Part shown: piece by piece, positions 47,550 to 59,329 of the stretch
How the letters are laid out: each line of letters begins with the position of its first letter
Position numbering within the stretch: the first letter of the stretch is position 1
Source of the DNA: Azolla caroliniana
Lineage: Eukaryota > Polypodiophyta
NCBI GenBank assembly: GCA_043228905.1
Contig: JBHGNT010000013.1
Span: 5,084,001-5,148,000 of the forward strand
Direction of reading: 5' to 3'
DNA: 64,000 bases
Position numbers and translations under genes: made by a program
Notes under the pieces: generated by a model
What the model was told of the DNA's origin: nothing
The model's database searches: none
Seen by the model: only the letters and a program-made list of their open reading frames with translations

Positions 47550-49795
47550 CACGGTTGCTCTCTCACAATCGCGACAACGACAATGACAACCTATACACTA
47601 AGTTTGCCCTAAGTCATATTTATACTAAAATGACTTTTCGGCTATTTACAAATATAGCCCCGATGGACTCTTAGAAACATATTTACGAATATGTCCCTTC
47701 ATCCGGTGAGCACTCCTCACCGGGCCTTCATCATCCGGCGCTTGCCGGGCACTCATCATCCGGTTCTCACCGGGTCTTCCGTTTCCGGGTACTCCTCATC
47801 CGGTTCTCATCGGGTTTTCCGTTGTCGGGTACTCCTCATCCGGTTCTCACCGGGTCTTCCGTTGTCGGGTACTCCACATCCGGTTTCGGCCTCGGACGAG
47901 TTTGCACATCAACACTGTTCTTCTCACTTCCCATCCGGCGGGACCTGTTTCCTAACAAAAGATGTGCGACATGTTTCAGAGGATAGATTGAATCTAATAT
48001 CAGCCGGTCAGGTATATGATGAAGGCTACACTGGTAGTTTCCAGAATGGCATGCCAAAGTTCTACAAAGGAAGCCTAATTGTGGCACGAGCCCGGAAAAC
48101 AAACACATTGTATCTGATGCATGCTTGATTATTCTGGGAGGAAGTAAATGTGGCAGCCGACACAACCGATGAGTTGTGGCACAAGAGGCTATGCCACATG
48201 AGTGAGAAGGGGATGGGGAAGCTTGCAGAGGATGACCTCATACCGGAGATAAAGAATGTGCATCTTGATAAGTGCACCGATTGCTTGGCCAACAAGCAGA
48301 ACAAAAACTCCTTCTGATCCAGGCACCTGATGAGGAAGAAGATGCCTTTGGAACTTGTGCATACGGATGTATGCTATGTGAACACGAAATCTCATGTTGG
48401 TTCACAATATTTTGTGAACTTCATAGATGTTTGTACCCGGAAGTTGTGGGCTTCCGCATTGAAGACCAAGGACCATGTGTTGTCGGTTTTCAAGGAGTTC
48501 CAGATGAGGGCAGAAAGAGAGATCGGTCAGAAGCTAAAAGTGATTCTAGTGGATAACGGAGGAGAATACCAAGGGCAGGTCCAGGAGTATTGTCGGTCGA
48601 AGGGAATCCGGCTTGAATACACCGTGCCGAGGACGCCAGAACTTAACGGTCTGGATGAGAGAATGAACCCGACCATCATGGAGAGAGTCTGGAGCATGCT
48701 TGCACATGCAAAATGGTCCAAGACGTTTTGGGCTGAGGTGTTGATGACAACTGTTTACGTGATAAATAGATCACCCTCTGTACCCTTGGATGAAGATATT
48801 CCACAAAAGGTGTGCACTGGCAAAGATGTGTCGTACCGACATTTGAGGATGTTTGGTTGTCTTGCCTACGTGCATGTAGCGAAGGACCAGAGGGGCAAAT
48901 TGGACCCAAAGACTTGGCCATGCATATTCCTGGGATACGGCGACGACGAGTTTGACTATTGGTTATGGGACTTAGCCGACAAGAAGGTCATCCAGAGCCG
49001 GGACATAGTCTTCATGGAGGAGAAGACAATTTTCGACTGGGAGAAGGAGAAGATGAGTGAATCCTCCTAGCCAGTTGGAAGTTGAATACTGACTAAAGAA
49101 CAAGGGGAGCCGACAGGATACGGACAGGGAGTCGGATCGGCCGAAGGCCAGTCAGGAGCTGGACCCGAAGAGGAAAAAGTAATCGACTCCTTGGATGACG
49201 ATCTAGCCGAAGGAGAAGAGGAAGGACCTAGCGAGTCAACTAAGGAAAATAGAGGTAGGAGATACCCTCTGCGAGAGAGAAACCCCCCCCCTGAGATTTC
49301 CAAATAAAGAGTACATACTACTTACCGATGAGGGGGAGCCGAAAAACTTCGAGGAAGAAAAGAGGGACACCCATACTATAGAGTGGTTAACTGCCATGCA
49401 GAATGAGATGGACTCCATGTATGAGAATCACATATGAGTTGACGGAGTTACCGAAAGGAAAGAGAGCGCTACAGAACAAGTGGCTGTATAAATTGAAACC
49501 GGGAGATGGTGGAAATCCACCAAGGTACAAAGCCCGCATTGTGGTGAAGGGTTTCCAATTGAATAAAGGAGTGGATTTTGACGAGATTTTTGCCCCAGTG
49601 GTGAATATGGCATCCATTAAGATGGTGCTGCGCATAACGGCCAATATGAACCTTGAAGTCGAGCAGATGGATGTCAAGACAACCTTTTTGCATGGAGATC
49701 TTGAAGAGGAAATATATAAGCAGCAACCAGAAGTATTTGTCACAAAGGGGAAGGAGAACCTGGTATGCTGGTTGAGGAAGAGTCTTTATGGTGTT
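46364..49795 (+). mobile_element. Ty1/copia family III, copy c, with nested solo LTR
   Basis: Plus-strand gag (from MSLYDNFNEE at about 46370) through integrase and into RT, ending abruptly at KSLYGV near 49795. It is colinear with the complete element at 53.2-58.9 kb. Both ends are truncated and no own LTR is present. A solo LTR of the same family interrupts it at 47237-47957. Confidence 0.9.
46364..49795 (+). pseudogene. copia gag-pol remnant, family III-c
   Basis: Gag UBN2-like 46370-46840. The zinc knuckle is intact (CFYCGKPGHYQKNCRHF, near 46868-46920). Protease-region DYGELFHW stands where the young copy has DSGASFHL, so the catalytic triad is destroyed. After the solo LTR, VRHVSEDRLNLISAG continues, then GAG-pre-integrase (LWHKRLCHMSEKG) and integrase (48330-49070, DNGGEYQGQ). 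The linker has frameshifts near 49070 and 49290. RT runs 49403-49795 and stops before the YVDD box. At the position of the first TGA in the young element this copy has CGA (Arg). Confidence 0.88.
47237..47957 (-). repeat. solo LTR of family III (diverged)
   Basis: 721 bp, ends TGATGAGG...CCTAACA on the plus strand, flanked by AAAGA on both sides (47232-47236, 47958-47962). Removing it and one AAAGA restores a continuous KD-VRHV reading in the host copia. It contains a shorter, older version of the CCGG hairpin repeat (about 47697-47890) and a (CT)n run. Confidence 0.9.
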
Positions 49796-50425
49796 GTGGA
49801 GATTTCTAGAAACGGTGAGAAAATCGAGTGGAATGGGCAGGAACGGGGATGTGCAATGATATGCACATGGACATAAGAAAATGTAAATAGGGATAAAAGG
49901 TTGAAGGAAATGACGATCAAGGCATGTGGGATCAACGTGCAAGGCACTCTCCCATGGGTGTGCCATAATGGGTTACCGTACGAGATGTACGGAGAGCGAC
50001 GATGGAATGTTATAATGTTGTTTATGTGTATGTGTAAATGTGTAAGTGTAATTGTGAGTGTGAGTAATTAATTATGTATGTGTGCATGTGAACGGATACG
50101 AGGAGGTGTGAGTGAGTGATTGGTGTGAATGTCTAAGGGGGCTTGCACCCCTATTTATCTACCCTTTTGTAACTATTTAACCCCTTATGGGGAATGAATG
50201 AATGATAATATGAACATTTCTCTCTCAATTTCTTGCTCTTCTCATCTCTCTTTCTCTCTCTCTTCCTTCTCCTTTACGTTGAACCCCTTGGGAGGGGGGT
50301 GGAGCCATTCTAAGCACCATCCCCCACCCCACAATGTTTCTCAATGTTTACTAATCTCGCCATCACCCCGCAATGCTCGTCATCGCACCCATCATTATCA
50401 TCATGCTATCATAATTATCATTAAC
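49796..50425 (+). repeat. LTR-like sequence of unknown family
   Basis: No coding similarity after 49795. From about 50012 (TGTTGTTTATGTGTATG) the sequence parallels 62010-62320: a GT-rich start, AT-rich promoter, (CT)n-type tract, GAACCCCTTGGGAGGGGGGT and a G/C hairpin. This suggests two diverged LTRs of one element family. The right end is cut by a solo LTR. Confidence 0.45.
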
Positions 50426-51215
50426 TGACGTGAACTCTCGTTCCTTATACGCAACACTCGGCCACAACCAAGCTTAGAATCATACACAGAAAATAACGGG
50501 AAATAAAAGCACGACACGAAGAAGAAAAGAGTATAGACGATGTTTACGTGGAAAACCCAAAGAGGGAAAAACCACGGCAGCCCACGGGCTGCAAACTATC
50601 ACTATGTTAGAATGTACAACAGTGAATTCACGAAGGCAACGACCTCGTGCTCACGATCTTCGCCACAGGCGGCGGTTACAACAGAGGCAACGACCTCTTT
50701 CTCTCTCTCTCTCTGTACACAGTTACGCGCTCTCTCTTTTCTTGCACCAACAAGAAATGACAACACACACTAAAAGTTTGCCCTAAGTCATATTTATACT
50801 AATATGACTTTTCGGCTTTTTACAAATATAGCCACAATAGACTCTCAGAAACATATTTACGAATATGTCCCTTCATCCGGTGAGCACTCCTCACCGGGTC
50901 TGCACCATCCGGCTCTCCGTAGCCGGGTATTCCTCATCCGGTTCTCACTGGGTCTGCACCATTCGGCTCTCCGTAGCCGGGTACTCCTCATCTGGTTCTC
51001 ACCGGATCTGCACCATCCGGCTCTCCGTAGCCGGGTACTCCTCATCCGGTTCTCACCGGATCTGCACCATCCGGCTCTCCGTAGCCGGGTACTCCTCATC
51101 CGGTTCTCACCGGGTCTGCACCATCCGACTCTCCGTAGTCGGGTACTCCTCATCCGGTTTTGTTCATCGGCACTGTTCTTCTCCCTTCCCATCTGGAGGG
51201 ACCTGTCCCCCAACA
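50426..51215 (-). repeat. solo LTR of family III
   Basis: 790 bp with TGACGTGAAC...CCCAACA ends and a perfect 5-bp duplication TTAAC (50421-50425, 51216-51220). It has about five copies of the 54-bp hairpin repeat (50876-51160), a TATA box (minus strand, near 50790) and a (CT)n tract. Confidence 0.93.
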
Positions 51216-51254
51216 TTAACCGTAACCATAAAACCTATAACACCAATCAGGAGA

Positions 51255-52617
51255 TGAATGGAAGACAACTTTCTGCATCCGATATGGGCACTTTGAGTAT
51301 ACAGTTATGCCATTCGGCCTCACCAATGTGCCAACAATCTTTTAGCACATGGCAAACAATATATTCCAAGATCTTTTGGAAATCTGTTTGATCATCTACT
51401 TGGATGATCTGCTAGTTTATTCAAAGACACAAGAGGAACATGATTCTCATGTACTATTAGTAAGGTGACTACGAGAACATGGTCTTTATGCAAAACTAGA
51501 AAAGTGTAGTATTGACTGTAACCAGGTGGAATTTTTAGGCTATGTCATGTCCTTAGAAGACATCTCTATGGATCCAACTAAAGTCCAAATTGTGTTAGAG
51601 TGGCAGACTCCACGTTTGTTGCGAGATGTGTAATGCTTTTTAGGATTCACAAATTTCTATCACAAGTTTATACAGGACTACTAAAAGCTTATTTTGCCGC
51701 TCACACAACTTACAAAGAAAGGGCAATCGTTTGTTTGGACTAAGGAAGTAGACACAACTTTTAAGGGTCTCAAGAAAGCATTTACATTGGCTCCTGTTCT
51801 AGCCCATGTTGATTCACAAAAACCATTTATCATTGAGGCAGACACGTCAGATTTCGCCCTCGTTAGTATTTTGTCACAACAAGGCAACGATGAGAAGCTA
51901 CATCTTGTGGTTTTTCCTCTCACACAAATTTGACACCCCCGAAATCAACTACGAGATACATGACAAGGAGCTATTAGCAATAGTGGACTCGTTTGCACAA
52001 TGGAGGCATTTTTTAGAAGGATATCCTGATCAAGTTATTGTATTCAGTGATCAAAAGAATCTTGCCTACTTCTAGAATGCTTATGTATTAAATAGACGAC
52101 AAGCTCAATGGGCCTAGTTCCTCACTCGTTTCGACTTTGAGATTACATATTGTCTGGGCAAGCAACAGGGGAAGGCAGATGCATTATTACGACGCTCATA
52201 TCTAGCTCCTCATCCTGGAGATCCGGCCTTTGACAATCAAAAGCAAGTAATCCTAGGACTGCACGATTTCAAGCAACATGGGTTTTTGATACTCCATTCG
52301 ATTCCCGCATTATCGATACCATACATGAAGATTTGAAGACAGATGTTTTCACTCAAGCTGTTCTAGATAAAATCGATCCCTCTCAGGCATCTTATTCACG
52401 GTCACAACAACTAGGTATGGATTATTGACAATTTGAATGTCATGATGGATTACTCTTCTTTAAGAAAGTTTTGTATGTTCCCAATGGTTCCTGTCGCCTT
52501 TGAATAGTACAAAATTGTCATGACACATACACAACCGGACATTTTGATAGTACTAAAACGTTGGATTTAGTAGAACTATAATTTTGGTGGCCTCATTTGC
52601 AAAGTTTTGTCGAAGAC
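51255..52617 (+). pseudogene. gypsy pol fragment (RT, RNase H, integrase zinc domain)
   Basis: Begins at [19 protein letters not shown] in the RT palm. YLDDLLVYSK is near 51405 and the RT connection domain follows (VEFLGYVMS). RNase H contains FIIEADTSDFALVSILSQQ near 51830. It ends in the integrase zinc domain (GHFDSTKTLDLVEL) at 52617, where a family I LTR begins. Similar to, but distinct from, the chromovirus at 17-22 kb. At least eight stops or frameshifts. Confidence 0.88.
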
Positions 52618-53051
52618 TGTTGAGCGGACAAGATCAACCGGATCTGGATCGGTATCCGAAACGGAGTACCGGACAGGGTATTTGGATCGGTATTCGGAAC
52701 CAAGAGACGGATCGGATTGTAACCGATAGGCCGTTAGAGGCCTACAATCTTAGCCTAGTACATAGGCATATTCCTTGGAGTTAGTGTCAATCGCTCGTAT
52801 GAGCATTGAAGTACTTGTCAATACTTCTGTCAGTTGTTTTAAGGACTTGTATAAAAAGTGTTCAGTAGGACCTTGAAATCGGCTAATGAAAAGTTACGCC
52901 GGTCAAGCCACCAGAAGAACCTCGTCAAACGGTATGGGTATAATGAGTACATGATGAAAGTGGCAAAAGTACGTGAGCCAAAGAGCTATGCAGAAACGAC
53001 AAAGGAGGCACAATGGCGTGCCGCAATGGAGAAAGAGATACGAGCACTCGA
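52618..53051 (+). mobile_element. copia family I, copy c: LTR fused to RT linker by deletion
   Basis: 52618-52868 matches the family I LTR (TGTTGAGCGGACAAG...TATAAAAAG). It is then joined directly to the end of the integrase-RT linker and RT start (LKSANEKLRRSS, EPKSYAETTKEAQWRAAM). Gag, protease and integrase are deleted. The element is cut at 53051 by the family IV LTR. Confidence 0.85.
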
Positions 53052-53192
53052 TGTTGATGGAATATGCGTGGAAACGTAGGTATGTGTATATGAGGACTTG
53101 TCGTATGTGTTCAACAAACTACACAGAATGGAGGCAAGAAGATACAACAGAATATAAACATGGTTTAAGCTTTAATGGAAGCTTTGTTATTC

Positions 53193-53230
<38 letters not shown>

Positions 53231-53239
53231 GACGCTATG

Positions 53240-54048
53240 TGACGGGAACTCAAGGCTCCTTATGCACAACGCTCGGCCACAACCGAGCTTAGGATCATAC
53301 ACAGAAAACGGGAAGCAAATGCACGCGACACAAAAGAGAGAAAAGGTACACAGAATGTTTACGTGGAAAACCCAAAGAGGGAAAAACCACGGCAACCCAC
53401 ATGCTGCAAACTATCACTATGTTGGAATGTACAAAACAGTGAGTTCACGGAGGCAACGACCTCGTACTCACGATCTTCGCCACAGGCGGCGGTTACAACA
53501 GAGGCAGCGACCTCTTTCTCTCTCTCTCTCTCTCTCTCTGTACACTGTTACGTGCTCTCTCTTCTTCTTGCACCAACAAGAAAATGACCACAACTAAAAG
53601 TTTTCCCTAAGTCTTATTTATACTAATATGACTTTTTGGCTATTTACAAATATAGTCTCGATGGACTCTCAGAAACATATTTACGAATATGTCTCTTCAT
53701 CCGGTTCTCACCGGGTCTGTACCATCCGGCTCTCCGTAGCCGGGTACTCCTCATCTGGTTCATACCGGGTCTGCACCATCCGGCTCTCCGTAGCCGGGTA
53801 CTCCTCATCCGGTTCATATCGGGTCTGCACCATCCGGCTCTCCGTAGTCGGGTACTCCTCATCCGGTTCATACCGGGTTTGCACCATCCGGCTCTCCGTA
53901 GCCGGGTACTCCTCATCCGGTTCATACCGGGTCTGCACCATCTGGCTCTCCGTAGCCGGGTACTCCTCATATGGTTTCGGCCTCGGCCGAGCTTGTTCAT
54001 CGGCACTGTTCTTCTCCCTTCCCATCCGGAGGGACCTGTCTCCCAACA
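53240..54048 (-). repeat. 3' LTR of family III element
   Basis: Starts TGTTGGGAGACAGGTCCC on the minus strand beside the polypurine tract and ends CCCGTCA. It contains five 54-bp hairpin repeats (about 53696-53970), a TATA box on the minus strand near 53620 and a (CT)n tract. Confidence 0.94.
53696..53970. repeat. 54-bp tandem repeat in LTR
   Basis: About five units. Each holds two small inverted repeats, CCGGT-TCAT-ACCGG and CCGGCT-CTCCGT-AGCCGG. The length is a multiple of three, which keeps long frames open on both strands by chance. In element orientation it lies upstream of the TATA box. Confidence 0.92.
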
Positions 54049-54058
54049 AACTCCCCCT

Positions 54059-57000
54059 TCACTCCGGCATGGGGTGTCTTGCCAGTCCGATCCTCTTCCA
54101 GCATGCGTTCAGCTTGTCGGGTGTCAGCACTTTGGTCAGCATTTCTGACCCGTTCTCGGCCGTGTGGATCTTCGTCAGTGCGAACTCCTGGTCATCTACT
54201 CTTTCCCGGATCCAGTGATATCTTCACTGGATATGCTTCGTCCGAGAATGGTAGGCCGCATTCTTAGCAAGGTGGATGGCACTTTGACTGTCGCAGTAGA
54301 GTCGGTATTCCTCTTGCCAGATACCGAGCTCTCCGATGAAGTCCTTCATCCATAATATTTCCTTACCGGCTTCCACAGCCGCCATGTACTCCGCCTCTGT
54401 GGTTGACAATGCAACCGTCTTCTGCAGCCTCGACTGCCACGAAACAGCTCCCCCTGCATATGTCATTACATACCCGGATGTAGACCGGCTGGAATCCACA
54501 TCAGCCGACATGTCCGAATCGGTAAAACCGTCAAGTTGAGGTTTCCCGGAGCCGAATCGGAGACACATGTTTGAAGTGCCCTTCAAATACCGAAGTATCC
54601 ATTTGACCGCGTTCCAGTGATCCTTGCCGGGATTGCTCATGAACCGGCTCACCACTCCGACTGCGTATCCTATATCCGGTCGGGTACACACCATTGCGTA
54701 CATCAAGCTCTCGACGGCAGAGGCATATGGAATCTTCATCATATCCGCCTTCTCTGCTTTCGTCTTCGGGCTCTGCTTACCGGATAGCTTGCAGTTTGCC
54801 GAAAGTGTCGATCCGACCGGTTTCGCTTCTGACATGTTGAACCTGTGAAGCACCTTTGTCACGTACTTCTCCTGTGACAGCCATAATTGCTTCTTTGACT
54901 GGTCCCGAATGATATGCATCCCCAACATCTGTCTTGCCGGACCCAAGTCTTTCATTGAGAAGGTCCGGTTGAGAGCCTTCTTCAGCATCCGTATTTTGAC
55001 TTGGTCACGTCCAACGATCAACATGTCATCCACGTACAGGAGGAGTATCAAGAAGTCGCCTCCTTCGAACTTCTTCACAAACACGCAGTGATCGGCCTGC
55101 ATCTTGTAGTACCCTTGATCGGTCATGAAGGAATCGAACTTCCGGTACCATTGTCGGGGAGCCTGCTTTAGTCCGTACAGGCTCTTCTTCAGCCGGCATA
55201 CCAGGTGCTCCTTCCCTTTCTCCTCAAATCCTTTTGGTTGCTGCATGTAGATCTCCTCTTCGAGGTCGCCGTGAAGGAATGTCGTCTTCACGTCCAGCTG
55301 CTCTACGTCAAGGTCCATGCTTGCCGCTATACTCAGCATCGTCCGGATGGAGGTCATCTTTACTACCGGGGCAAATATCTCGTCGAAGTCCACGCCCTTC
55401 TTCTGCTGGAACCCCTTCACCACGATCCTGGCTTTGTATCTTGGGGGGTTGCCGGCATCTCCCGGTTTCAACTTGTACACCCACTTGTTTCGGAGTGCCC
55501 GCTTTCCTTTCGGCAACTCCACCAATTCGTACGTATGGTTCTCATGCAGGGAATCCATCTCATCCTGCATGGCACTTAACCATTTTCGGCTGTGGGTGTC
55601 ATCCTTCGCTTCTTTGAAGCTTTCCGGCTCCCCCTCATCGGTTAGCAGAACATGCTCTGCATCCGGAAATCTCTGGGGGGCCCTTCTCTCTCTGAGAGGA
55701 TATCTCCGTCTTTGGGCTTCGGTAGCCGGCTCTTCCATTTGCTCTTCATCCGAATCCGATTCGGGGTCTAGGCCGGTTCCGGTCTCAAATTCCTCTACTT
55801 CTTGTTCTGCCGGTTCGGTATCCTCACCGTATCCGGCTGGTTCTTCGAGTGCTAACCGGTCTCTCGCCGGTTGGGTCTGCTCATCGTAGAGTCGATCCTT
55901 ACCGGTCGACTCGGAGTTCATTATCTTCTTCTCCGACTCCCAGTCGGCGAGCGTCTTGTCCTCCATGAAGATAATATCTCGACTCCGGAATACCTTCTTG
56001 TCGACCGGGTCCCACACTCGGTAGTCGAACTCATCGTCACCGTAACCGAGGAATATGCATGGCCGGGTCTTTGGATCTAACTTTCCTCTCCGGTCCTTTG
56101 CTACATGCACGTACGCGAGACACCCGAATACCTTCAGATGCCGGTAGGATACTTCCTTGCCGGTCCATACTCTCTGTGGCGTGTCTCCGTCCAAGGGTAC
56201 TGAGGGTGATCTATTTATCACATATGTCGCCGTCGACAATGCCTCAACCCAAAACTTCTTGGGTAGTCTTGCATGCGCTAGCATACTCTGAACCCTCTCC
56301 ATTATGGTCCGGTTCATCCTCTTGGCCAGTCCATTTAGTTCCAGCGTCTTCGGCACGGTAAATTCGAGCCGAATTCCCTTCGAGCGACAGTACTCCTCAA
56401 ACTGCCCCCGGTATTCACCTCCGTTATCTGCTCGAACCGCCTTCAGCTTCCGGCCGGTTTCTCTTTCCACTCTCGCGTGGAGCTCTTTGAAGACGGATAA
56501 CACCTGATCCTTCGTCTTCAACGGTGTGGCCCACAGTTTCCGGCTGTGGTCATCTATGAACGTCACGAAGTACTGCGCTCCGGCATGTGACTTCGTGTCT
56601 ACTTGACACACATCCGTATGCACCAACTCCAGTGGTGCATTACGTCTCATCGGTGGCCTTGGTCGGAAGGAGGTCCGGTTCTGCTTACTGGCCAGACAAT
56701 CAGTGCACTTCTCTAAGTACACATTCTTCACTGGAATGAGGTTGTCGTCTGCAAGCCTCTTCATCCCCTTCTCGCTCATATGACACAGCCTCTTGTGCCA
56801 CAGCTCACCGGCAGTGTCGGATGCCACGTTCACTTCCTCCGGGCACAACCGGGCATTCATCAGGTACAATGTGTTGACCTTCCGGGCCCGAGCCACAATC
56901 AGGCTCCCTTTGCTGAACTTCCTGACACCGTTCCGGATGCTACACGTGTAACCTTCATCATCTAGCCGACCGGCTGATATCAGGTTCAGACGAACCTCTG

Positions 57001-58105
57001 GAACGTGTCAGACATCCTTCAACAACAACTTGCATCCGGTTGGTGTTGACAGCCACACGTCTCCTATGCCGACAATTCGGCATGTACCTTCATTCCCCAT
57101 CCGGACACAGCCGTGGTCACCGGCTGAGTAGGATGAGAAGCATTTCCGGTCTGGGGTAAGGTGGAACGATGCTCCGGAGTCTACCACCCAGGTCCTCTCG
57201 TCTCCGGCAAGGTTTATCTCACTCTCCTGGGTGATGAGCATAAACTCTTCTTCACTTGCCGCGATTGCCGTCGTTCCCTTCCGGTCCGTTCCCCTCCGGT
57301 CTTTAGCGTTCCGGTCCGGGGTCTGCTTCGAATCGGTACCATCGGTTTCCTTGTCTTTACGGAAATGCCGACAGTTCTTTTGGAAGTGACCCGGCTTGCC
57401 GCAATAGAAGCAAGTGGGCCTCCCCCTTGACTTTGACCGTGTTCCCGACTTCTCCCGGTTCTGAGGACTATGGTTTCTATGTCTTCCGCGTTCCGATTCG
57501 GTAAGGAGCGCTTTGGAGTCGGAGCTCGTATCTTTGTCTTTCCGACGCGCCTCCTCATCTAGCAGGCTCGACTTCACTCTTGCTAGGGATAACCGTTTTC
57601 TTTCCGGCCCGGCGTTGCCCAAAGTGACAACCAACGTCTCCCAGCTATCCGGGAGGGAGCCAAGCAGGAGTAGCGCTAGTACCTCATCGGCGAGAGGTAC
57701 TTCCAATGACGTTGCCTGGTGTATCAGCCCCTGGAAGGCATTCATATGCTCCGCCATGCTAGAGCCATCTTGGTACAGGAGTCTTACTAGCTTCCGGAAT
57801 ACCGAAACCTGATTAACAACATTTTTGTTTTGAAACATTATGCCGATCTTCTCCCAGAGCTCATGAGCCTTGCTCTCTTCATTGAAGTTGTTGTACAGGC
57901 TCATGTCGATGAAGCACCATATGTACGCCGTTGTCTTCATGTGCATCACCTCCCATATCGCGGCGTCGATTTTGTGAGGTCTCTTGTCCCCGAACTGAAC
58001 CGGCATCCAGAGGTCTTTAACCACGAGCATGTCCCTCATCTTCGATTTCCATACCGAATAGTTGGAGCCGGTGAGCTTGAACATGCCGCCAAACGATTTG
58101 TCCAT
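54059..58105 (-). pseudogene. near-intact copia gag-pol polyprotein, family III
   Basis: One frame of 1,349 codons from ATG 58105 (MDKSFGGMFKLTGSNY) to TGA 54059-54061, broken only by TGA codons at 57008-57010 and 54224-54226. Gag UBN2-like about 58050-57480; zinc knuckle CFYCGKPGHFQKNCRHF near 57410-57360; protease VVDSGASFHL near 57185; GAG-pre-integrase LWHKRLCHMSEKG near 56800; integrase core with TDVCQVD, RADNGGEYRG and LAKRMNR (the usual catalytic Glu region reads LNGLAKRMN, so the Glu appears to be Lys); RT 55600-54930 with LLYVDDMLIVGRD; RNase H to 54080. The first stop replaces an Arg codon that is CGA in copy c. The lesions would block a full polyprotein unless suppressed. Confidence 0.95.
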
Positions 58106-58114
58106 ATTTTTGTG

Positions 58115-58133
58115 TCGTTTCGCTATGATACCA
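58115..58133 (-). other. primer-binding site, family III
   Basis: The minus strand reads TGGTATCATAGCGAAACGA two bases after the LTR. It resembles the iMet primer site TGGTATCAGAGC with one mismatch in the first 12 bases. Confidence 0.8.
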
Positions 58134-58135
58134 CT

Positions 58136-58940
58136 TGATGGGAACTCAAGGCTCCTTATGCACAACGCTCGGCCACAACTGAGCTTAGGATCATACACAG
58201 AAAACGGGAAGCAAATGCACGCAACACAAAGGAGAGAAAAGGTACACAGAATGTTTACGTGGAAAACCCAAAGAGGGAAAAACCACGGCAGCCCACACGC
58301 TGCAAACTATCACTATGTTGGAATGTACAAAACAGTGAGTTCACGGAGGCAACGACCTTGTACTCACGATCTTCGCCACAGGCGGCGGTTACAACAGAGG
58401 CAACGACCTCTTTCTCTCTCTCTCTCTCTCTGTACACTGTTACGTGCTCTCTCTTCTTCTTGCACCAACAAGAAAATGACCACAACTAAAAGTTTTCCCT
58501 AAGTCATATTTATACTAATATGACTTTTTGGCTATTTACAAATATAGTCTCGATGGACTCTCAGAAACATATTTACGAATATGTCTCTTCATCCGGTTCT
58601 CACCGGGTCTGTACCATCCGGCTCTCCGTAGCCGGGTACTCCTCATCCGGTTCATACCGGGTCTGCACCATCCGGCTCTCCGTAGCCGGGTACTCCTCAT
58701 CCGGTTCATACCGGGTCTGCACCATCCGGCTCTCCGTAGCCGGAAACTCCTCATCCGGTTCATACCGGGTTTGCACCATCCGGCTCTCCATAGCCGGGTA
58801 CTCCTCATCCGGTTCATACCGGGTCTGCACCATCCGGCTCTCCGTAGCCAGGTACTCCTCATACGGTTTCGGCCTCGGCCGAGCTTGTTCATCAGCACTG
58901 TTCTCCTCCCTTCCCATCCGGAGGGACCTGTCTCCCAACA
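58136..58940 (-). repeat. 5' LTR of family III element
   Basis: 805 bp, TGTTGGGAGAC...CCCATCA on the minus strand. U3 holds about five 54-bp hairpin repeats (58592-58866). A TATA box (TATAAATA, minus strand, about 58506-58513) follows, then a (GA)n tract in the transcribed leader. Confidence 0.95.
58592..58866. repeat. 54-bp tandem repeat in LTR (second copy)
   Basis: The same five-unit array as 53696-53970 with a few substitutions. Each unit contains four CCGG tetranucleotides in two inverted-repeat pairs. Confidence 0.92.
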
Positions 58941-59329
58941 CTATGCAAAATGATCAAGAAGGTGAAGCACCTTTCCAATGTTAGGTTATCGCTTATATAC
59001 TAAGCCCTAACTCTTTGGACGAGTTCACACTCAGATACAAAGTGGAAGGAGTCAGCTTTTTATGCCAACAAACTCCCCATAAAAGGACTACTCTTTCCTG
59101 CATGTACAAGTATTTGGGGTTATCTCCCTCGTAAAACTAGATTACAAAATTAATCTGAATTTATATTTACAAGTCAGTCGGCATGTGGCTGAGTCAACAG
59201 AGATGTGTTCAATGTCTAGCCTGGTTTAACTAGTTAGTCAGATTGACTTGTCTGAGTCGATCGGTTCAATATACCTTCTGCTCCTCGTTCGTCCTTCTTC
59301 TGCTCAGTCGCTTGTCACAGTCCCATCTT

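Larger units (their letters stand above)
53235..58945 (-). mobile_element. complete copia family III element with CTATG duplication
   Basis: LTR 53240-54048 (809 bp) and LTR 58136-58940 (805 bp) are very similar. The target duplication CTATG (53235-53239, 58941-58945) is perfect. Primer site, polypurine tract (AAGGGGGAGTT on the minus strand) and full-length gag-pol are present. It is the youngest element in the window and is nested within family IV, which sits against family I copy c. Confidence 0.96.

Noticed and set aside
53696-53970. Repeat array considered as a CRISPR-like structure
   Set aside because: Plant nuclear DNA, directly abutting units without unique spacers, and located inside a retrotransposon LTR.
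53628-54218. 196-codon repetitive open frame (and its counterparts on both strands at 50.8 and 58.5 kb)
   Set aside because: Produced by the 54-bp LTR tandem repeat, whose length is a multiple of three; frames are open on both strands and no start or domain supports translation.
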